From Alkalibacter saccharofermentans DSM 14828 (GTDB taxonomy: Bacteria; Bacillota; Clostridia; Eubacteriales; Alkalibacteraceae): a stretch of 64,000 bases of DNA. The position numbers were made by a program, and so were the translations under genes. Positions 32,225-41,159 of the stretch are shown piece after piece (the stretch's first letter is position 1; each line of letters starts with the position of its first letter). A model generated the notes under the pieces. It did not search any database and had not been told where the DNA came from. It saw only the letters and a list, made by a program, of their open reading frames with translations. Where the stretch lies: the NCBI RefSeq assembly GCF_900128885.1, contig NZ_FQTU01000007.1, positions 62,001 through 126,000 on the forward strand, in the 5' to 3' direction.

Positions 32225-32240
32225 TGTCACCTGTGTGACA
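32225..32240. promoter_or_regulatory. Perfect 16-bp palindromic operator candidate
   Basis: TGTCAC-CTGT-GTGACA in the divergent region between the DUF2680-like and MOSC genes, 15 bases upstream of the MOSC start. It may control either gene. Binder unknown. Confidence 0.5.
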
Positions 32241-32254
32241 GAAGGGAGATTAAA

Positions 32255-32686
32255 ATGGGAAAGGTTCATAAATTGCAATTAAAGCTTACAAGAGGGGAAG
32301 AGCCTTCGCAAGTAGAGGAGTTGAACTTAATTGCAGGGGAAGGTATCAAAGGAGATGCTTTTTCGGGAGATGATGAAAATAGGCAGCTGACATTGATGGA
32401 TTATCAGGCAAGAGCTGAAAATCAAGACAAGGCAGATGGATTCTGCCTGGCCCGTTTTACGGAAAATATATCTCTACAGGACTTGGAGGTTTCAGAACTA
32501 GAGGTTGGCGACAAGCTCCTAATAGGAGGCACGCAGCTGGAAATAACAATAGCGGGTAAGAAATGCTACCCGGAATGTCCAGTATATAAAAGGGAAGGCA
32601 ATTGCGGGCTTTGGAAAAAAGCCGCTTTTGCAAAAGTGACTAAAAGCGGCTGGATTAAAGTTGGAGATCAGGCCTTAAAAAGGTAA
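32255..32686 (+). CDS. MOSC domain protein
   Basis: A 143-residue stand-alone MOSC domain (GEGIKGDAFSGDDENRQLTLMD, in two short runs, and the characteristic Cys region GKKCYPECPVYK at about residues 105-117). MOSC proteins handle molybdenum cofactor or sulfur carried on a conserved cysteine. Proximity to the ORP-like cluster hints at metal-sulfur chemistry. Start at 32255 follows GGGAG; an in-frame ATG at 32222 runs through the palindrome and is not favoured. Confidence 0.85.
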   Translation: MGKVHKLQLKLTRGEEPSQVEELNLIAGEGIKGDAFSGDDENRQLTLMDYQARAENQDKADGFCLARFTENISLQDLEVSELEVGDKLLIGGTQLEITIAGKKCYPECPVYKREGNCGLWKKAAFAKVTKSGWIKVGDQALKR

Positions 32687-32735
32687 ATGACATGTGTTTA
32701 AAATAATCCAAAGTGGATATATAAAGAGTAGGACC

Positions 32736-32762
32736 TTAGCACTCTGGTAGCGCGAGTGCTAA
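32736..32762 (+). promoter_or_regulatory. CIRCE element (HrcA operator)
   Basis: TTAGCACTC, 9 bases, GAGTGCTAA: exact CIRCE consensus. It lies directly upstream of the hsp20 ribosome site, so HrcA should repress this chaperone gene until heat stress. Confidence 0.97.
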
Positions 32763-32786
32763 AAAATAAGAAAGGAGTTGTTGATC

Positions 32787-33233
32787 ATGGCAGGATTAGT
32801 ACCGTTCAATAGGAAAGACACTGGTTTATTCGATACCGGCTTCGGGGACGTCTACAACATGCTTGACGACTTTTTTACCGACAATTGGTTGCCGTCAAGA
32901 AACTTGGCCAGAGACTCATTTAAAGTAGATGTACAGGAAAACGACACGGAATATGTCATCGAGGCTGACCTTCCGGGAATAAAAAAAGAAGAAATAAGCT
33001 TGTCTTTCGATCATGGAAGACTGGAGATAGCAGTCAAAAAGGAAGAAAAATTCGATGAAGAGAAGAAAAACTACATCCACAAGGAAAGACGCATAACTTC
33101 GATGTGCAGAAATCTCTACCTGGCAGATGCAAGCGGAGATGAGATCAAGGCAAAGCTTGAAGAGGGAGTGCTTAAAATCAACGTAGCTAAAAAGGCTCAG
33201 AAATCAGAAGATAAAAAAATTGAAATCGAATGA
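32787..33233 (+). CDS. Hsp20/alpha-crystallin small heat-shock protein
   Basis: A 148-residue sHsp. The N-terminal arm has the aromatic/Asp-rich segment NMLDDFFTDN. An alpha-crystallin domain of about residues 45-135 holds VDVQENDTEYVIEADLPGIKKEE in two runs and a GVLKINVAK-type end. It forms oligomers that hold unfolded proteins. Start ATG 32787 is nine bases after AAAGGAG. Under CIRCE control. Normal length. Confidence 0.95.
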   Translation: MAGLVPFNRKDTGLFDTGFGDVYNMLDDFFTDNWLPSRNLARDSFKVDVQENDTEYVIEADLPGIKKEEISLSFDHGRLEIAVKKEEKFDEEKKNYIHKERRITSMCRNLYLADASGDEIKAKLEEGVLKINVAKKAQKSEDKKIEIE

Positions 33234-33235
33234 AG

Positions 33236-33265
33236 AAGTCCCGCCTAGTTTAAAAGGCGGGACTT
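33236..33265. terminator. Bidirectional terminator after hsp20
   Basis: AAGTCCCGCCT/AGGCGGGACTT with an eight-base loop, between convergent hsp20 and VOC genes. Confidence 0.85.
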
Positions 33266-33273
33266 TAAAGTTA

Positions 33274-33639
33274 CTATAAGTTTTGTGCGAACTGTATCAT
33301 CACGCCATCAGGATCGGTTATGTAAAAGAACTCGATATTTGGATTGGGCTTAAAAGGTCCGCTGTGTACACCGATACCCTTTGACTTGATTTCATCAATT
33401 TTCTTCCCAATATCTGCAACCGAAAATCCCATGGAGATATCCCTGGTGTAAGAAGGGGGATCATTCCTCTGAGCATCAAATATAAGCTCAACCTCTGTTC
33501 CACCGTCTCCTAAAAAAGCAATTTCTCTTCCCGGTCCTGCGGGGAATCTTCGGTTTACCGTAAGTCCCACGATGTCGGTGTAAAATTCGATGGATTTTTC
33601 CAAATCTGCAACCTTAATAGTCGTCCATAAGAAGCTCAT
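33274..33639 (-). CDS. VOC family (glyoxalase/dioxygenase fold) protein
   Basis: A 121-residue vicinal-oxygen-chelate protein with paired beta-alpha-beta-beta-beta units: TIKVADLEKSIEFYTDIVGL at the start and NIEFFYITDPDGVMIQFAQ at the end. Candidate metal residues are limited (Glu in VELIF and ligands near the C-terminus), so the enzyme activity is unclear. It is last in the minus-strand operon and overlaps the thioesterase by one base. Confidence 0.85.
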   Translation of the reverse strand: MSFLWTTIKVADLEKSIEFYTDIVGLTVNRRFPAGPGREIAFLGDGGTEVELIFDAQRNDPPSYTRDISMGFSVADIGKKIDEIKSKGIGVHSGPFKPNPNIEFFYITDPDGVMIQFAQNL

Positions 33640-34067
33640 TAATCTTTCCTCCTTTTAATTTCATCTTCAAATATATCGTATATTTCCGGGTTAGTCCTCT
33701 TCAATCTGAGTGGCTTCATGTTTTTATCCACAAATGCATGACGGCTTTTTCCAAAGGCATGGAGATGACCCTCCAGGCTAGTCACATTGTATTCCATAGA
33801 AATCCTGACGCCGCTGAAAGACTCTATATTGCATGAAATCAGCACAGTATCACCAAACCTGACAGGCGTTTTAAAGTCACACTCAACGCCTAAAACGGGT
33901 ATCATTACACCAGTTGATTCTAATCGGTCATAGGGCAAAGACAGCTCATCCAACATGTATACCCTGGCTTCTTCAAACCACCTTATGTAATTTGAATGGT
34001 GAACTATTCCCATTTGGTCGGTTTCATAGTAGTGGACAGAGCGTTTGTACTGGTGAATATTACTCAT
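33639..34067 (-). CDS. Acyl-CoA thioesterase, YbgC/FadM hotdog family
   Basis: A 142-residue hotdog thioesterase. The family signature YYETDQMGIVHHSNYIRWFEEAR is at about residues 13-35 (catalytic Asp in TDQMG). It hydrolyses acyl-CoA thioesters. It overlaps the TtcA-like gene by eight bases, so it is co-translated in the cysteine desulfurase/TtcA operon. Confidence 0.9.
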   Translation of the reverse strand: MSNIHQYKRSVHYYETDQMGIVHHSNYIRWFEEARVYMLDELSLPYDRLESTGVMIPVLGVECDFKTPVRFGDTVLISCNIESFSGVRISMEYNVTSLEGHLHAFGKSRHAFVDKNMKPLRLKRTNPEIYDIFEDEIKRRKD

Positions 34068-34908
34068 TGTGATCTACCTTGTCAGCATCGTAGTCTTCCA
34101 AAAAACTATGGCGCTGACCCTTTTTTCGGTATTCTATGACAGTATCCAAGTTTACGTTGTGCATGCTTGTAAATATATTCATGTCCACTCCCGGGGTGTC
34201 TCTTTTTAATTTTTTTATAAGTGCTTTCATTTCCTGACGCTTCGAACCGATTCCGTCATCCCCCAGGACGCATTTTTCTGTCAATCTGCAGGCGCATCGT
34301 ATAAATTCCAGCTCATTGTATCTTTTCCACGCCAATATGTCATCTTCTCGAACCATGTACATGGGCCTGATAAGCTCCATGTCTTCAAAGTTGCTGCTTT
34401 TTAGCTTGGGCATCATCGTCTTTATCTCCGCGCTATAGAGCATGCTCATAAGGGTTGTTTCGATGACGTCGTCAAAATGATGGCCCAAGGCGATTTTGTT
34501 GCAGCCCAGTTCTTTCGCCTTAGAGTATAGGGCGCCTCTTCTCATCTTTGCGCACAGATAGCAAGGGGACTGCTCTGTTCCTGCCACGATGTCGTAAATG
34601 CTGGATTCAAAGACAGTGATAGGAACCTTTAAAAGGTTGGCGTTGCTTTCGATAACTTGACGGTTTCTGTTATTGTATCCGGGATCCATTACCAAAAAAA
34701 CAAGGTCGAAGCTGAATTTCCCGTGTTTTTGCAACAGCTGCATGGCCTTTGCCATAAGCATAGAGTCCTTGCCCCCGGAAATGCAGACAGCTATTTTGTC
34801 ACCTTCATTTACCAAGTCGTATCTGATTACAGACTTAATAAACCTGTTCCATATTTCTTTTCTATATTTTTTGATTATGCTTCTTTCTATCAGTTGATGT
34901 TTTTCCAT
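34060..34908 (-). CDS. TtcA/TtuA-like PP-loop tRNA thiolase
   Basis: A 282-residue N-type ATP pyrophosphatase. The PP-loop is SGGKDS (residues 44-49), with Cys-x2-Cys in CYLCAKMRRGALY and the GHHFDDVIETTLM motif at about 142-154. A further cysteine pair is near CACRLTEKC. TtcA-type enzymes activate a tRNA base and insert sulfur with a [4Fe-4S] cluster. The upstream cysteine desulfurase is the likely sulfur source. The exact tRNA position (C32 or another) is not decidable here. Confidence 0.85.
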   Translation of the reverse strand: MEKHQLIERSIIKKYRKEIWNRFIKSVIRYDLVNEGDKIAVCISGGKDSMLMAKAMQLLQKHGKFSFDLVFLVMDPGYNNRNRQVIESNANLLKVPITVFESSIYDIVAGTEQSPCYLCAKMRRGALYSKAKELGCNKIALGHHFDDVIETTLMSMLYSAEIKTMMPKLKSSNFEDMELIRPMYMVREDDILAWKRYNELEFIRCACRLTEKCVLGDDGIGSKRQEMKALIKKLKRDTPGVDMNIFTSMHNVNLDTVIEYRKKGQRHSFLEDYDADKVDHNE

Positions 34909-34916
34909 GATTACCT

Positions 34917-36035
34917 CTATTTAAAACTGTCAATGCAGCTTTTAAATTCCTTTTTAAATATTTTCATCTCATCCGATGTGGTCAAATGGCTTAAGCTGAT
35001 CCTTAGAGCGCTTAGAGCCCTTTTTTTATCCCTGGTAATGGAGTAGACAGAGCGAGATGGGGTGTTAGGTGCGGAGCATGCCGACTTTGCGGACAGATAT
35101 ATCTCTTTTTCGCTTAAATAATCGGCGATGGCCTCTCCCTTTACTCCTTCGACGCTTATGCTGAGAATATTGGGTATGGAGTAGTATGTGGAGTTTATTT
35201 TTATGTTTTTAAATTGACTGAAATATTTTTTCAAGTCTCGGTTTAAAAAGAGTATTTTCCTTTGTCGCTCTTCCAGTTTGTCAATACTAGTGACGAGGGC
35301 TTGCTCCAGCGAGATTATCAGGGGAGCTGAAGGCGTCCCGCTTCTATATGGAGAAAGGCTAAGACCACCCTTTATTTGGGGCTCCAGTGATATGCTTTTA
35401 TTTTTTATGAGAGCGCCGCATCCGTTTATGCCGTAGAACTTGTGTGCAGAAAATGTTATCAAATCAGCTGCTTTCAAACGTAGGTGGGCTTTTCCTATTC
35501 CCTGTGTTACATCCACGTGAAGGATGCAGTTTGGATATTTTTTTATTTCCCGGGCAATAGCATCAATATCTTGCATTACCCCGGCCTCGCTATCTACAAG
35601 GCAGACTGAAACCAAAGAAGTCTCTTCTCTCATAAGTGAGCTCAGGGATTTCAAATCCACTCGGCCATATTCGTCCACATCCACAAAATCAAGGTCATAG
35701 CCTCTATTCTTTAAGGACATTATGGGCCCGGTTACAGAGGAATGCTCCAAAAAAGTAGTGATTGCGTGCTTTCCTTTATGTGGATTTTGCTGTGCGTATC
35801 CTGTAATTGCCAAGTTGTTTGCTTCGCTGGCACCACTGGTGAATACTATCTCCCGATCTGACAGGTCAAGTAGGTTTAGTATTGTCTTTTCCGCCGTGCG
35901 TATCCTCTCAAATGCTATTTTCCCTAGCAGATGAGATGTATTTGGGTTGGCAAAGTATTCATTTGTACTTTTGTTGAAGATTTCGAGCACGTCTGAATCA
36001 ACAGGAGTAGTCGCTGCATAATCCAAGTATATCAA
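34917..36035 (-). CDS. Cysteine desulfurase family protein (NifS/IscS-like)
   Basis: A 372-residue PLP enzyme of class V. The PLP lysine is Lys199 in SAHKFYGINGCG, and the mobile-loop cysteine is Cys320 (SAKSACSAP). It releases sulfur from cysteine as persulfide. It is first in a minus-strand operon with a TtcA-like thiolase, so a dedicated tRNA-thiolation donor is likely. It starts a short distance after a GAGAGGTGAAA site. Confidence 0.92.
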   Translation of the reverse strand: MIYLDYAATTPVDSDVLEIFNKSTNEYFANPNTSHLLGKIAFERIRTAEKTILNLLDLSDREIVFTSGASEANNLAITGYAQQNPHKGKHAITTFLEHSSVTGPIMSLKNRGYDLDFVDVDEYGRVDLKSLSSLMREETSLVSVCLVDSEAGVMQDIDAIAREIKKYPNCILHVDVTQGIGKAHLRLKAADLITFSAHKFYGINGCGALIKNKSISLEPQIKGGLSLSPYRSGTPSAPLIISLEQALVTSIDKLEERQRKILFLNRDLKKYFSQFKNIKINSTYYSIPNILSISVEGVKGEAIADYLSEKEIYLSAKSACSAPNTPSRSVYSITRDKKRALSALRISLSHLTTSDEMKIFKKEFKSCIDSFK

Positions 36036-36205
36036 TGTTTTTCACCTCTCATATAAGCCGTAGTTTGCTGTTTCACTATACCAAATAGTTGGGGGAAATG
36101 CAATACACGGGTGTACGCAGATTGCTGTTTTCCTTTGAGAGAATAGTATGCGGCACGTGTCTTTATTTAATGAATTTGAATAAATATACATTCATGCAAA
36201 TCCTA

Positions 36206-36255
36206 TTGACAATGCTAAAACCAAAGAATATAATTATCTTGTGTGAACGTTTACA
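36206..36255 (+). promoter_or_regulatory. Promoter and LacI/CcpA-type operator of the sugar ABC operon
   Basis: TTGACA (36206-36211), 17-base spacer, TATAAT (36229-36234). TGTGAACGTTTACA (36242-36255) sits on the likely start of transcription. It is palindromic except one pair, and matches the cre consensus apart from one position. Repression by CcpA or another LacI-family protein is expected. Confidence 0.85.
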
Positions 36256-36299
36256 TAAGTTTGCAACTAAAATATTTTTTCTTGGAAAGGGGAAAAATA

Positions 36300-37430
36300 A
36301 TGAAAAAGTATCGTAAGTTAATCGTTTTTGCAACTGTGTTGATGCTTCTTTTGGCTACTCTGACAGGATGCGGTACAGACGGGACTGACGATGACGGCAA
36401 CGGTGGAGATGGCGCTACAAGAATAGGTATAGTGCTTCCTACAAAAGACGAGCCTAGATGGGTTCAAGACGAGACTAGATTCAACGAAGCATTGGCTGAT
36501 ACAGACTATTCGGTAGAAATATTGTTTAGCCAAGGTTCATCAGCAAGCGAAAAGGCAAATGTAGAATCATTGCTGACAAAAGGAATAGATGTGCTGATCA
36601 TCTGTCCACATGACGGCGATGCGGCAGCAGCGGCAGCAGAAGCGGCAGCGGCAGAGGGTGTAACGGTAATATCATACGACAGGCTCATAACAGGTACAGA
36701 TGCTGTAGATTACTATGTGACATTTGACTCCATAGCGGTTGGAGCAGCCCAGGGGCAGTATTTGGTTGACAGCGCAGAAGGAGAGGGAAATCCTCTATAC
36801 CTATATGCCGGAGCATCTTCCGACAACAATGCTTTTTTATTCTTTGAAGGCGCATGGAGCGTATTGCAGCCTAAAATAGCCGACGGAACATTCGTAATTA
36901 AAAATTCATCGGAAGCTGTGGCACTTCAAGACAAGGCCGAGCTTACTAGAGACGAAATGGGCAGGATTATCAGCCAGGTAACAACCAACTGGGATTTCAA
37001 CGAAGCTAAAAATAAAGCAGAATCACATCTTACAGCAGCAGCGGCAGCAGACAAGGGAGATGTTTATATTCTGGCTCCTAACGACGGCACCGCAAGATCT
37101 ATAGCAGATGTCTTTGCATCTGACAATGATGTGACCAGCTACGTGGTAACAGGACAAGATGCTGAAAAGGCATCGGTACAATATATAATAGACGGAAAAC
37201 AGTCCATGACCGTATTCAAGGATGTTAGGACTCTTGTCAAAGATTCCATAGAAATGGCGATTTCCGTTCTTGAAGGAAACACTCCTCAAACCACAGGTTC
37301 ATACAATAACAACGTAACAGATGTTCCTGCCAAGCAGACTGAGGTAATAGTCGTAGATCAGGACAATTTGAAAGCTGCCTTGATAGATTCGGGATATTAT
37401 GAAGCATCTGAATTTACAGGATTGGAATAA
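36300..37430 (+). CDS. ChvE-type multiple-sugar ABC transporter substrate-binding lipoprotein
   Basis: A 376-residue lipoprotein (lipobox Cys24, LTGC) of the ChvE/XylF-like binding family (GIVLPTKDEPRWVQDETRF, in two runs; PNDGTARSIADVF; VTGQDAEKASVQYI). It captures monosaccharides. An Ala-rich run near residues 120-133 (AAAAEAAAAEG) replaces a usual helix face. Start at 36300 follows AAAGGGG; an upstream in-frame ATG at 36243 overlaps the operator. Confidence 0.92.
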   Translation: MKKYRKLIVFATVLMLLLATLTGCGTDGTDDDGNGGDGATRIGIVLPTKDEPRWVQDETRFNEALADTDYSVEILFSQGSSASEKANVESLLTKGIDVLIICPHDGDAAAAAAEAAAAEGVTVISYDRLITGTDAVDYYVTFDSIAVGAAQGQYLVDSAEGEGNPLYLYAGASSDNNAFLFFEGAWSVLQPKIADGTFVIKNSSEAVALQDKAELTRDEMGRIISQVTTNWDFNEAKNKAESHLTAAAAADKGDVYILAPNDGTARSIADVFASDNDVTSYVVTGQDAEKASVQYIIDGKQSMTVFKDVRTLVKDSIEMAISVLEGNTPQTTGSYNNNVTDVPAKQTEVIVVDQDNLKAALIDSGYYEASEFTGLE

Positions 37431-37441
37431 GAAATGATTAA

Positions 37442-37474
37442 GAATAGTGAAAGTCTGAGGCTTTCACTATTCTG
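37442..37474 (+). other. Intercistronic mRNA stem-loop
   Basis: AGAATAGTGAAAG pairs with CTTTCACTATTCT, 13-bp perfect stem with a seven-base loop and no T-run, between the binding protein and ATPase genes. Confidence 0.7.
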
Positions 37475-37511
37475 CTATAAACATCCCATGGAATAGAGGT
37501 GAGTCACTGAC

Positions 37512-39050
37512 ATGGATGGCTTGTCGAATCAAATAGACTACATACTTGAAATGAGAAACATAACCAAGGAATTTCCGGGAGTGAAGGCCTTGGATCAGGT
37601 TAATTTTAGCGTTAAAAGAGGTGAGATACACTGCCTGGTAGGAGAAAATGGTGCGGGAAAATCCACGCTGATGAAAGTACTCTCAGGAGTATATCCTTTT
37701 GGAGAATACAGCGGCGACATCGTTTTAAACGGAGAAGTTCAAAAATACCAGGGTATTCAAGAAAGCGAAAGATCAGGAATTGCCATAATTTATCAAGAGC
37801 TGGCGTTGGTTCCGGAGATGACGGTATACGAAAATATCTACCTAGGCCACGAAATAAAAAAGAAGAACATAATAGACTGGAATGAGACAGTAGTAAGATC
37901 TTCTGAAATGCTAAAAAAGGTTAGGCTTAAAATAACCCCGGAAACAAAGGTAAAGGAGCTGGGAGTAGGAAAAAGGCAGTTGGTGGAAATAGCAAAGGCA
38001 TTCAGCAAGGATGTTAAGCTTTTGATATTGGACGAACCCACGGCAGCGCTAAATGACGACGACTCCAAAAACCTTTTGATGCTTTTAAAAGAGCTGAAAT
38101 CCGAAGGGATAACCTCAATCATGATATCTCACAAGCTAAAAGAGGTAATTGAAATAGCTGACACCGTGACAGTTTTAAGAGATGGTAAGACCATATGCTC
38201 TCTGGATGCCCACAAAGGCGAGGTTACAGAAAGGGTTCTCATTAAAAATATGGTTGGAAGAGCAATCGACGACATATTCCCCAAAAGAGACAAGAAAGAA
38301 TTTGGAGATAAGATACTTCAAGTAATAGACTGGTCTGCCTATGATTACGCGGCAGGAAAGGACATATTAAAGAACGTGAACATATATGCCAGAAGGGGGG
38401 AGGTCGTAGGTATAGCAGGCCTGATGGGAGCAGGGAGAACGGAGCTTGCCTACAGCATATTCGGAAACCCCAGAGGATATAAAACTGAAGGAAGCATTTT
38501 AGTGGGGGGAGATAACAAGAGATTTCACCATCCAAGCGATGCGATTAAAGCTGGTATAGCATATGTTACAGAGGACAGAAAAGGAGAAGGGCTGATACTT
38601 ATACAAGACGTTAAGAAAAATATATCACTGGCAAATTTAAGGACGCTTGCGGATAAAGGAGTCATTAACGATAACGAAGAAATTAACGTTGCCACCAGAT
38701 ATAAAGATTCTTTGACCATCAAGACACCCAGTATCGAACAGCTTGTTAACAATTTAAGCGGAGGGAATCAGCAGAAGGTTTCATTGGGGAAATGGCTTTT
38801 TACCCAGCCCAAAATTCTCATTTTAGATGAACCCACAAGAGGAATAGACGTGGGCGCTAAGTTTGAGATTTACACGATCATAAACAAGCTGGTAGAAGAG
38901 GGAATGTGCATTATAATGATTTCTTCGGAGCTTCCCGAAATATTGGGCATGAGCGACAGGATTTATGTAATGGCTGAAGGAAGGATTACAGGTGAGCTTC
39001 CCGTTGAGAAAGCCAGCCAGGACGAAATAATGGAAATGGCCACAGTCTGA
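37512..39050 (+). CDS. Sugar ABC transporter ATP-binding protein, tandem ATPase (MmsA/GguA-like)
   Basis: A 512-residue protein with two ATPase domains: first Walker A GENGAGKST (about 47-55) with signature LGVGKRQLVEIAKA, second domain GLMGAGRTE without a full P-loop and signature LSGGNQQKVSLGKW. This asymmetric plan is typical of monosaccharide importers. It energises uptake with the downstream permease. RBS GAGGTGAG. Confidence 0.94.
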   Translation: MDGLSNQIDYILEMRNITKEFPGVKALDQVNFSVKRGEIHCLVGENGAGKSTLMKVLSGVYPFGEYSGDIVLNGEVQKYQGIQESERSGIAIIYQELALVPEMTVYENIYLGHEIKKKNIIDWNETVVRSSEMLKKVRLKITPETKVKELGVGKRQLVEIAKAFSKDVKLLILDEPTAALNDDDSKNLLMLLKELKSEGITSIMISHKLKEVIEIADTVTVLRDGKTICSLDAHKGEVTERVLIKNMVGRAIDDIFPKRDKKEFGDKILQVIDWSAYDYAAGKDILKNVNIYARRGEVVGIAGLMGAGRTELAYSIFGNPRGYKTEGSILVGGDNKRFHHPSDAIKAGIAYVTEDRKGEGLILIQDVKKNISLANLRTLADKGVINDNEEINVATRYKDSLTIKTPSIEQLVNNLSGGNQQKVSLGKWLFTQPKILILDEPTRGIDVGAKFEIYTIINKLVEEGMCIIMISSELPEILGMSDRIYVMAEGRITGELPVEKASQDEIMEMATV

Positions 39051-39075
39051 AAGGTCTGAAGATGGGAGGATGAAT

Positions 39076-40248
39076 ATGAGCTTTTTTAGTGAATTGAGCA
39101 AACTTCTTAAGAAAAATATACGCGACTATGGCATGTTTATAGCATTGTTTATAATCATGTCGGTCTTTTCCCTATTGACAGACGGCGTGTTCATATCCCC
39201 AAGAAACATAAGCAATCTGATTAACGCTACCGGCTATATAGCTGTTTTGGCAGTAGGAATGACATTGGTCATCGTTATCAGACACATCGACCTTTCAGTT
39301 GGGTTTCTGGCGGGTTTTTTGGGAGCTGTAGCTGCCATACTTCTGACAAGCTACGGATTGCCGGTTGTTGTCGTGATTCCGGTGATGCTTATGATGGGGG
39401 CTGTTGTGGGGTTTTTCAACGGGGTGCTGGTAGCCCGTCTAGGCATACCTGCTTTCGTGGTGTCTCTAGCAGGCATGATGATTTTCAGGGGAGCGCTTTT
39501 GCAGGCGACATCTAAGACCGGAACTATTATCGTGCCAAACCCAGCCTTTAATGCCATAGGCAATGGATTCATACCTGATTTTGAACTGGTCGACGGCCTT
39601 CACACTGTGACATTGCTCGTGGGTCTTTTGGGGATACTCTTCTACATTAATAGTGAGATAAAGTCTAGAAGAAAAAAGCAGCACTATGAATTTGAAGTGA
39701 TACCAGTATCCATATTTTATGCAAAGCTGCTGTTTGTTTCGGCATTGATCGGCTATATAACCTGGACCTTGGCAAGCTACAATGGCCTTTCCTGGACGGT
39801 AGTCGTTATGCTGGTGGTAACAGGGATATATCATTTTATGACAAAAAACACCGTGTTGGGAAGGCATATATACGCAGTGGGAGGAAATCCCGAAGCTGCT
39901 GCACTTAGCGGCATTGATGTCAAAAAAATAACTTATTTTGTTTTTTCTTCCATGAGCATGCTGGCAGCCTTGTCGGGAATATTATATACATCAAGGCTTC
40001 AGTCCGCTACTACGACCGCCGGAACTCTATTTGAGCTTGATGCCATTGCTGCCGCTTATGTAGGTGGCGTATCGGCGGCTGGTGGGGTAGGAAAGGTAAC
40101 AGGCTCCATAATAGGAGCATTGGTAATGGCTTCGTTGACCAGCGGAATGAATCTGATGGGGGTTGGAATATCTTATCAGTACATGATCAGAGGCGCGATA
40201 TTGATCATCGCGGTGGTATTCGATGTGTTGACTAGAAATAAAAAGTAG
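39076..40248 (+). CDS. Sugar ABC transporter permease (MmsB/GguB-like)
   Basis: A 390-residue polytopic permease with about ten hydrophobic segments. IDLSVGFLAGFLGAVAAILL lies early, and YAVGGNPEAAALSGIDVKKI near residue 272 is the ATPase-contact motif. AAYVGGVSAAGGVGKVTG is typical of the family. ATG 39076 is favoured over 39070 because GGGAGG is correctly spaced only for the later codon. Confidence 0.93.
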   Translation: MSFFSELSKLLKKNIRDYGMFIALFIIMSVFSLLTDGVFISPRNISNLINATGYIAVLAVGMTLVIVIRHIDLSVGFLAGFLGAVAAILLTSYGLPVVVVIPVMLMMGAVVGFFNGVLVARLGIPAFVVSLAGMMIFRGALLQATSKTGTIIVPNPAFNAIGNGFIPDFELVDGLHTVTLLVGLLGILFYINSEIKSRRKKQHYEFEVIPVSIFYAKLLFVSALIGYITWTLASYNGLSWTVVVMLVVTGIYHFMTKNTVLGRHIYAVGGNPEAAALSGIDVKKITYFVFSSMSMLAALSGILYTSRLQSATTTAGTLFELDAIAAAYVGGVSAAGGVGKVTGSIIGALVMASLTSGMNLMGVGISYQYMIRGAILIIAVVFDVLTRNKK

Positions 40249-40255
40249 GTTGCAA

Positions 40256-40283
40256 GGTCCGGTTCTCATGCCGGACCAATTTT
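40256..40283. terminator. Convergent terminator after the sugar ABC operon
   Basis: GGTCCGG/CCGGACC stem with an eight-base loop, then AATTTT. Lies between the permease and the convergent truA gene. Confidence 0.75.
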
Positions 40284-40304
40284 CCTACGATATCAGCCAC
40301 TCGC

Positions 40305-41042
40305 CTAGTATTTTACTTCCTCTAAAAACAATCCATGGGGAGGCACCGTATATCCGGCCTTTTCCCGAGTCTTTGTCTTAAATACTTCTTCTATGGAAGA
40401 GACTTTTCTCTTTTTTGTGCCTATTTCTAAAATCGTGCCCATTATTATCCTTATCGTGTTGTATAAAAATCCATCACCTTTGAATACAAATTTGATTCGC
40501 GGTCCGTCCTTTTCCATAGTGAGTGAATTGATTGTCCGCACAGTGATTTTCTTGCTTTTTCTTAGGGATGAAAAGCCTAAGAAGTCGTGAGTTCCTTCAA
40601 ACAGGGGAAGGGCCTTGCGAATAGCCTCGATATCCAGTGCTTCCGGAACGTGCAAGCTGAATTTTCTGTCGAATACGGAATTAACCTGATTGTTGTAAAT
40701 GTAATAGACGTAGGTTTTTTCCTTGGCATCGTGTCTGCTGTGGAAGTTTTCTTTTTCAAAGGCAACTTCCTTTACTGCGATATCCTGGGGAAGGTAAGCA
40801 TTGAAATAATCTTTGATCTCATTTTCCTTCATGTCGGTGTCTATAATAAAGTTAGCCACCTGGCCTCTCGCGTGAACGCCTGAATCGGTTCTGCCCGAGC
40901 CGATTATCCCGGTTTTATTTCCGGTCATCTTAAGGACTATGTCCTCCAGCTTTCCCTGGATTGTATCGTTTGAGTCGAGCCTTTGCCAGCCCTTGTAGCG
41001 GCCTCCGTCGTATTCTAAAACAATTTTTACATTTCTTTTCAT
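40305..41042 (-). CDS. truA: tRNA pseudouridine(38-40) synthase
   Basis: A 245-residue TruA. Catalytic Asp53 is in GSGRTDSGVHARGQ, with EYDGGRYKGWQ at the start and FLYNTIRIIMGTI near the end. It isomerises uridines in the anticodon stem-loop. Monocistronic here, divergent from ygiQ. Confidence 0.95.
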   Translation of the reverse strand: MKRNVKIVLEYDGGRYKGWQRLDSNDTIQGKLEDIVLKMTGNKTGIIGSGRTDSGVHARGQVANFIIDTDMKENEIKDYFNAYLPQDIAVKEVAFEKENFHSRHDAKEKTYVYYIYNNQVNSVFDRKFSLHVPEALDIEAIRKALPLFEGTHDFLGFSSLRKSKKITVRTINSLTMEKDGPRIKFVFKGDGFLYNTIRIIMGTILEIGTKKRKVSSIEEVFKTKTREKAGYTVPPHGLFLEEVKY

Positions 41043-41159
41043 TAAATTTACCTTATCTTTCTTAGATTTCTTCTACTCCATTCTAATACAAATATGATAC
41101 AATGTAAATTTATAATAGTATCGGAGTAAACCGATAAAAAAAAGGAAGAGTAAAATATA

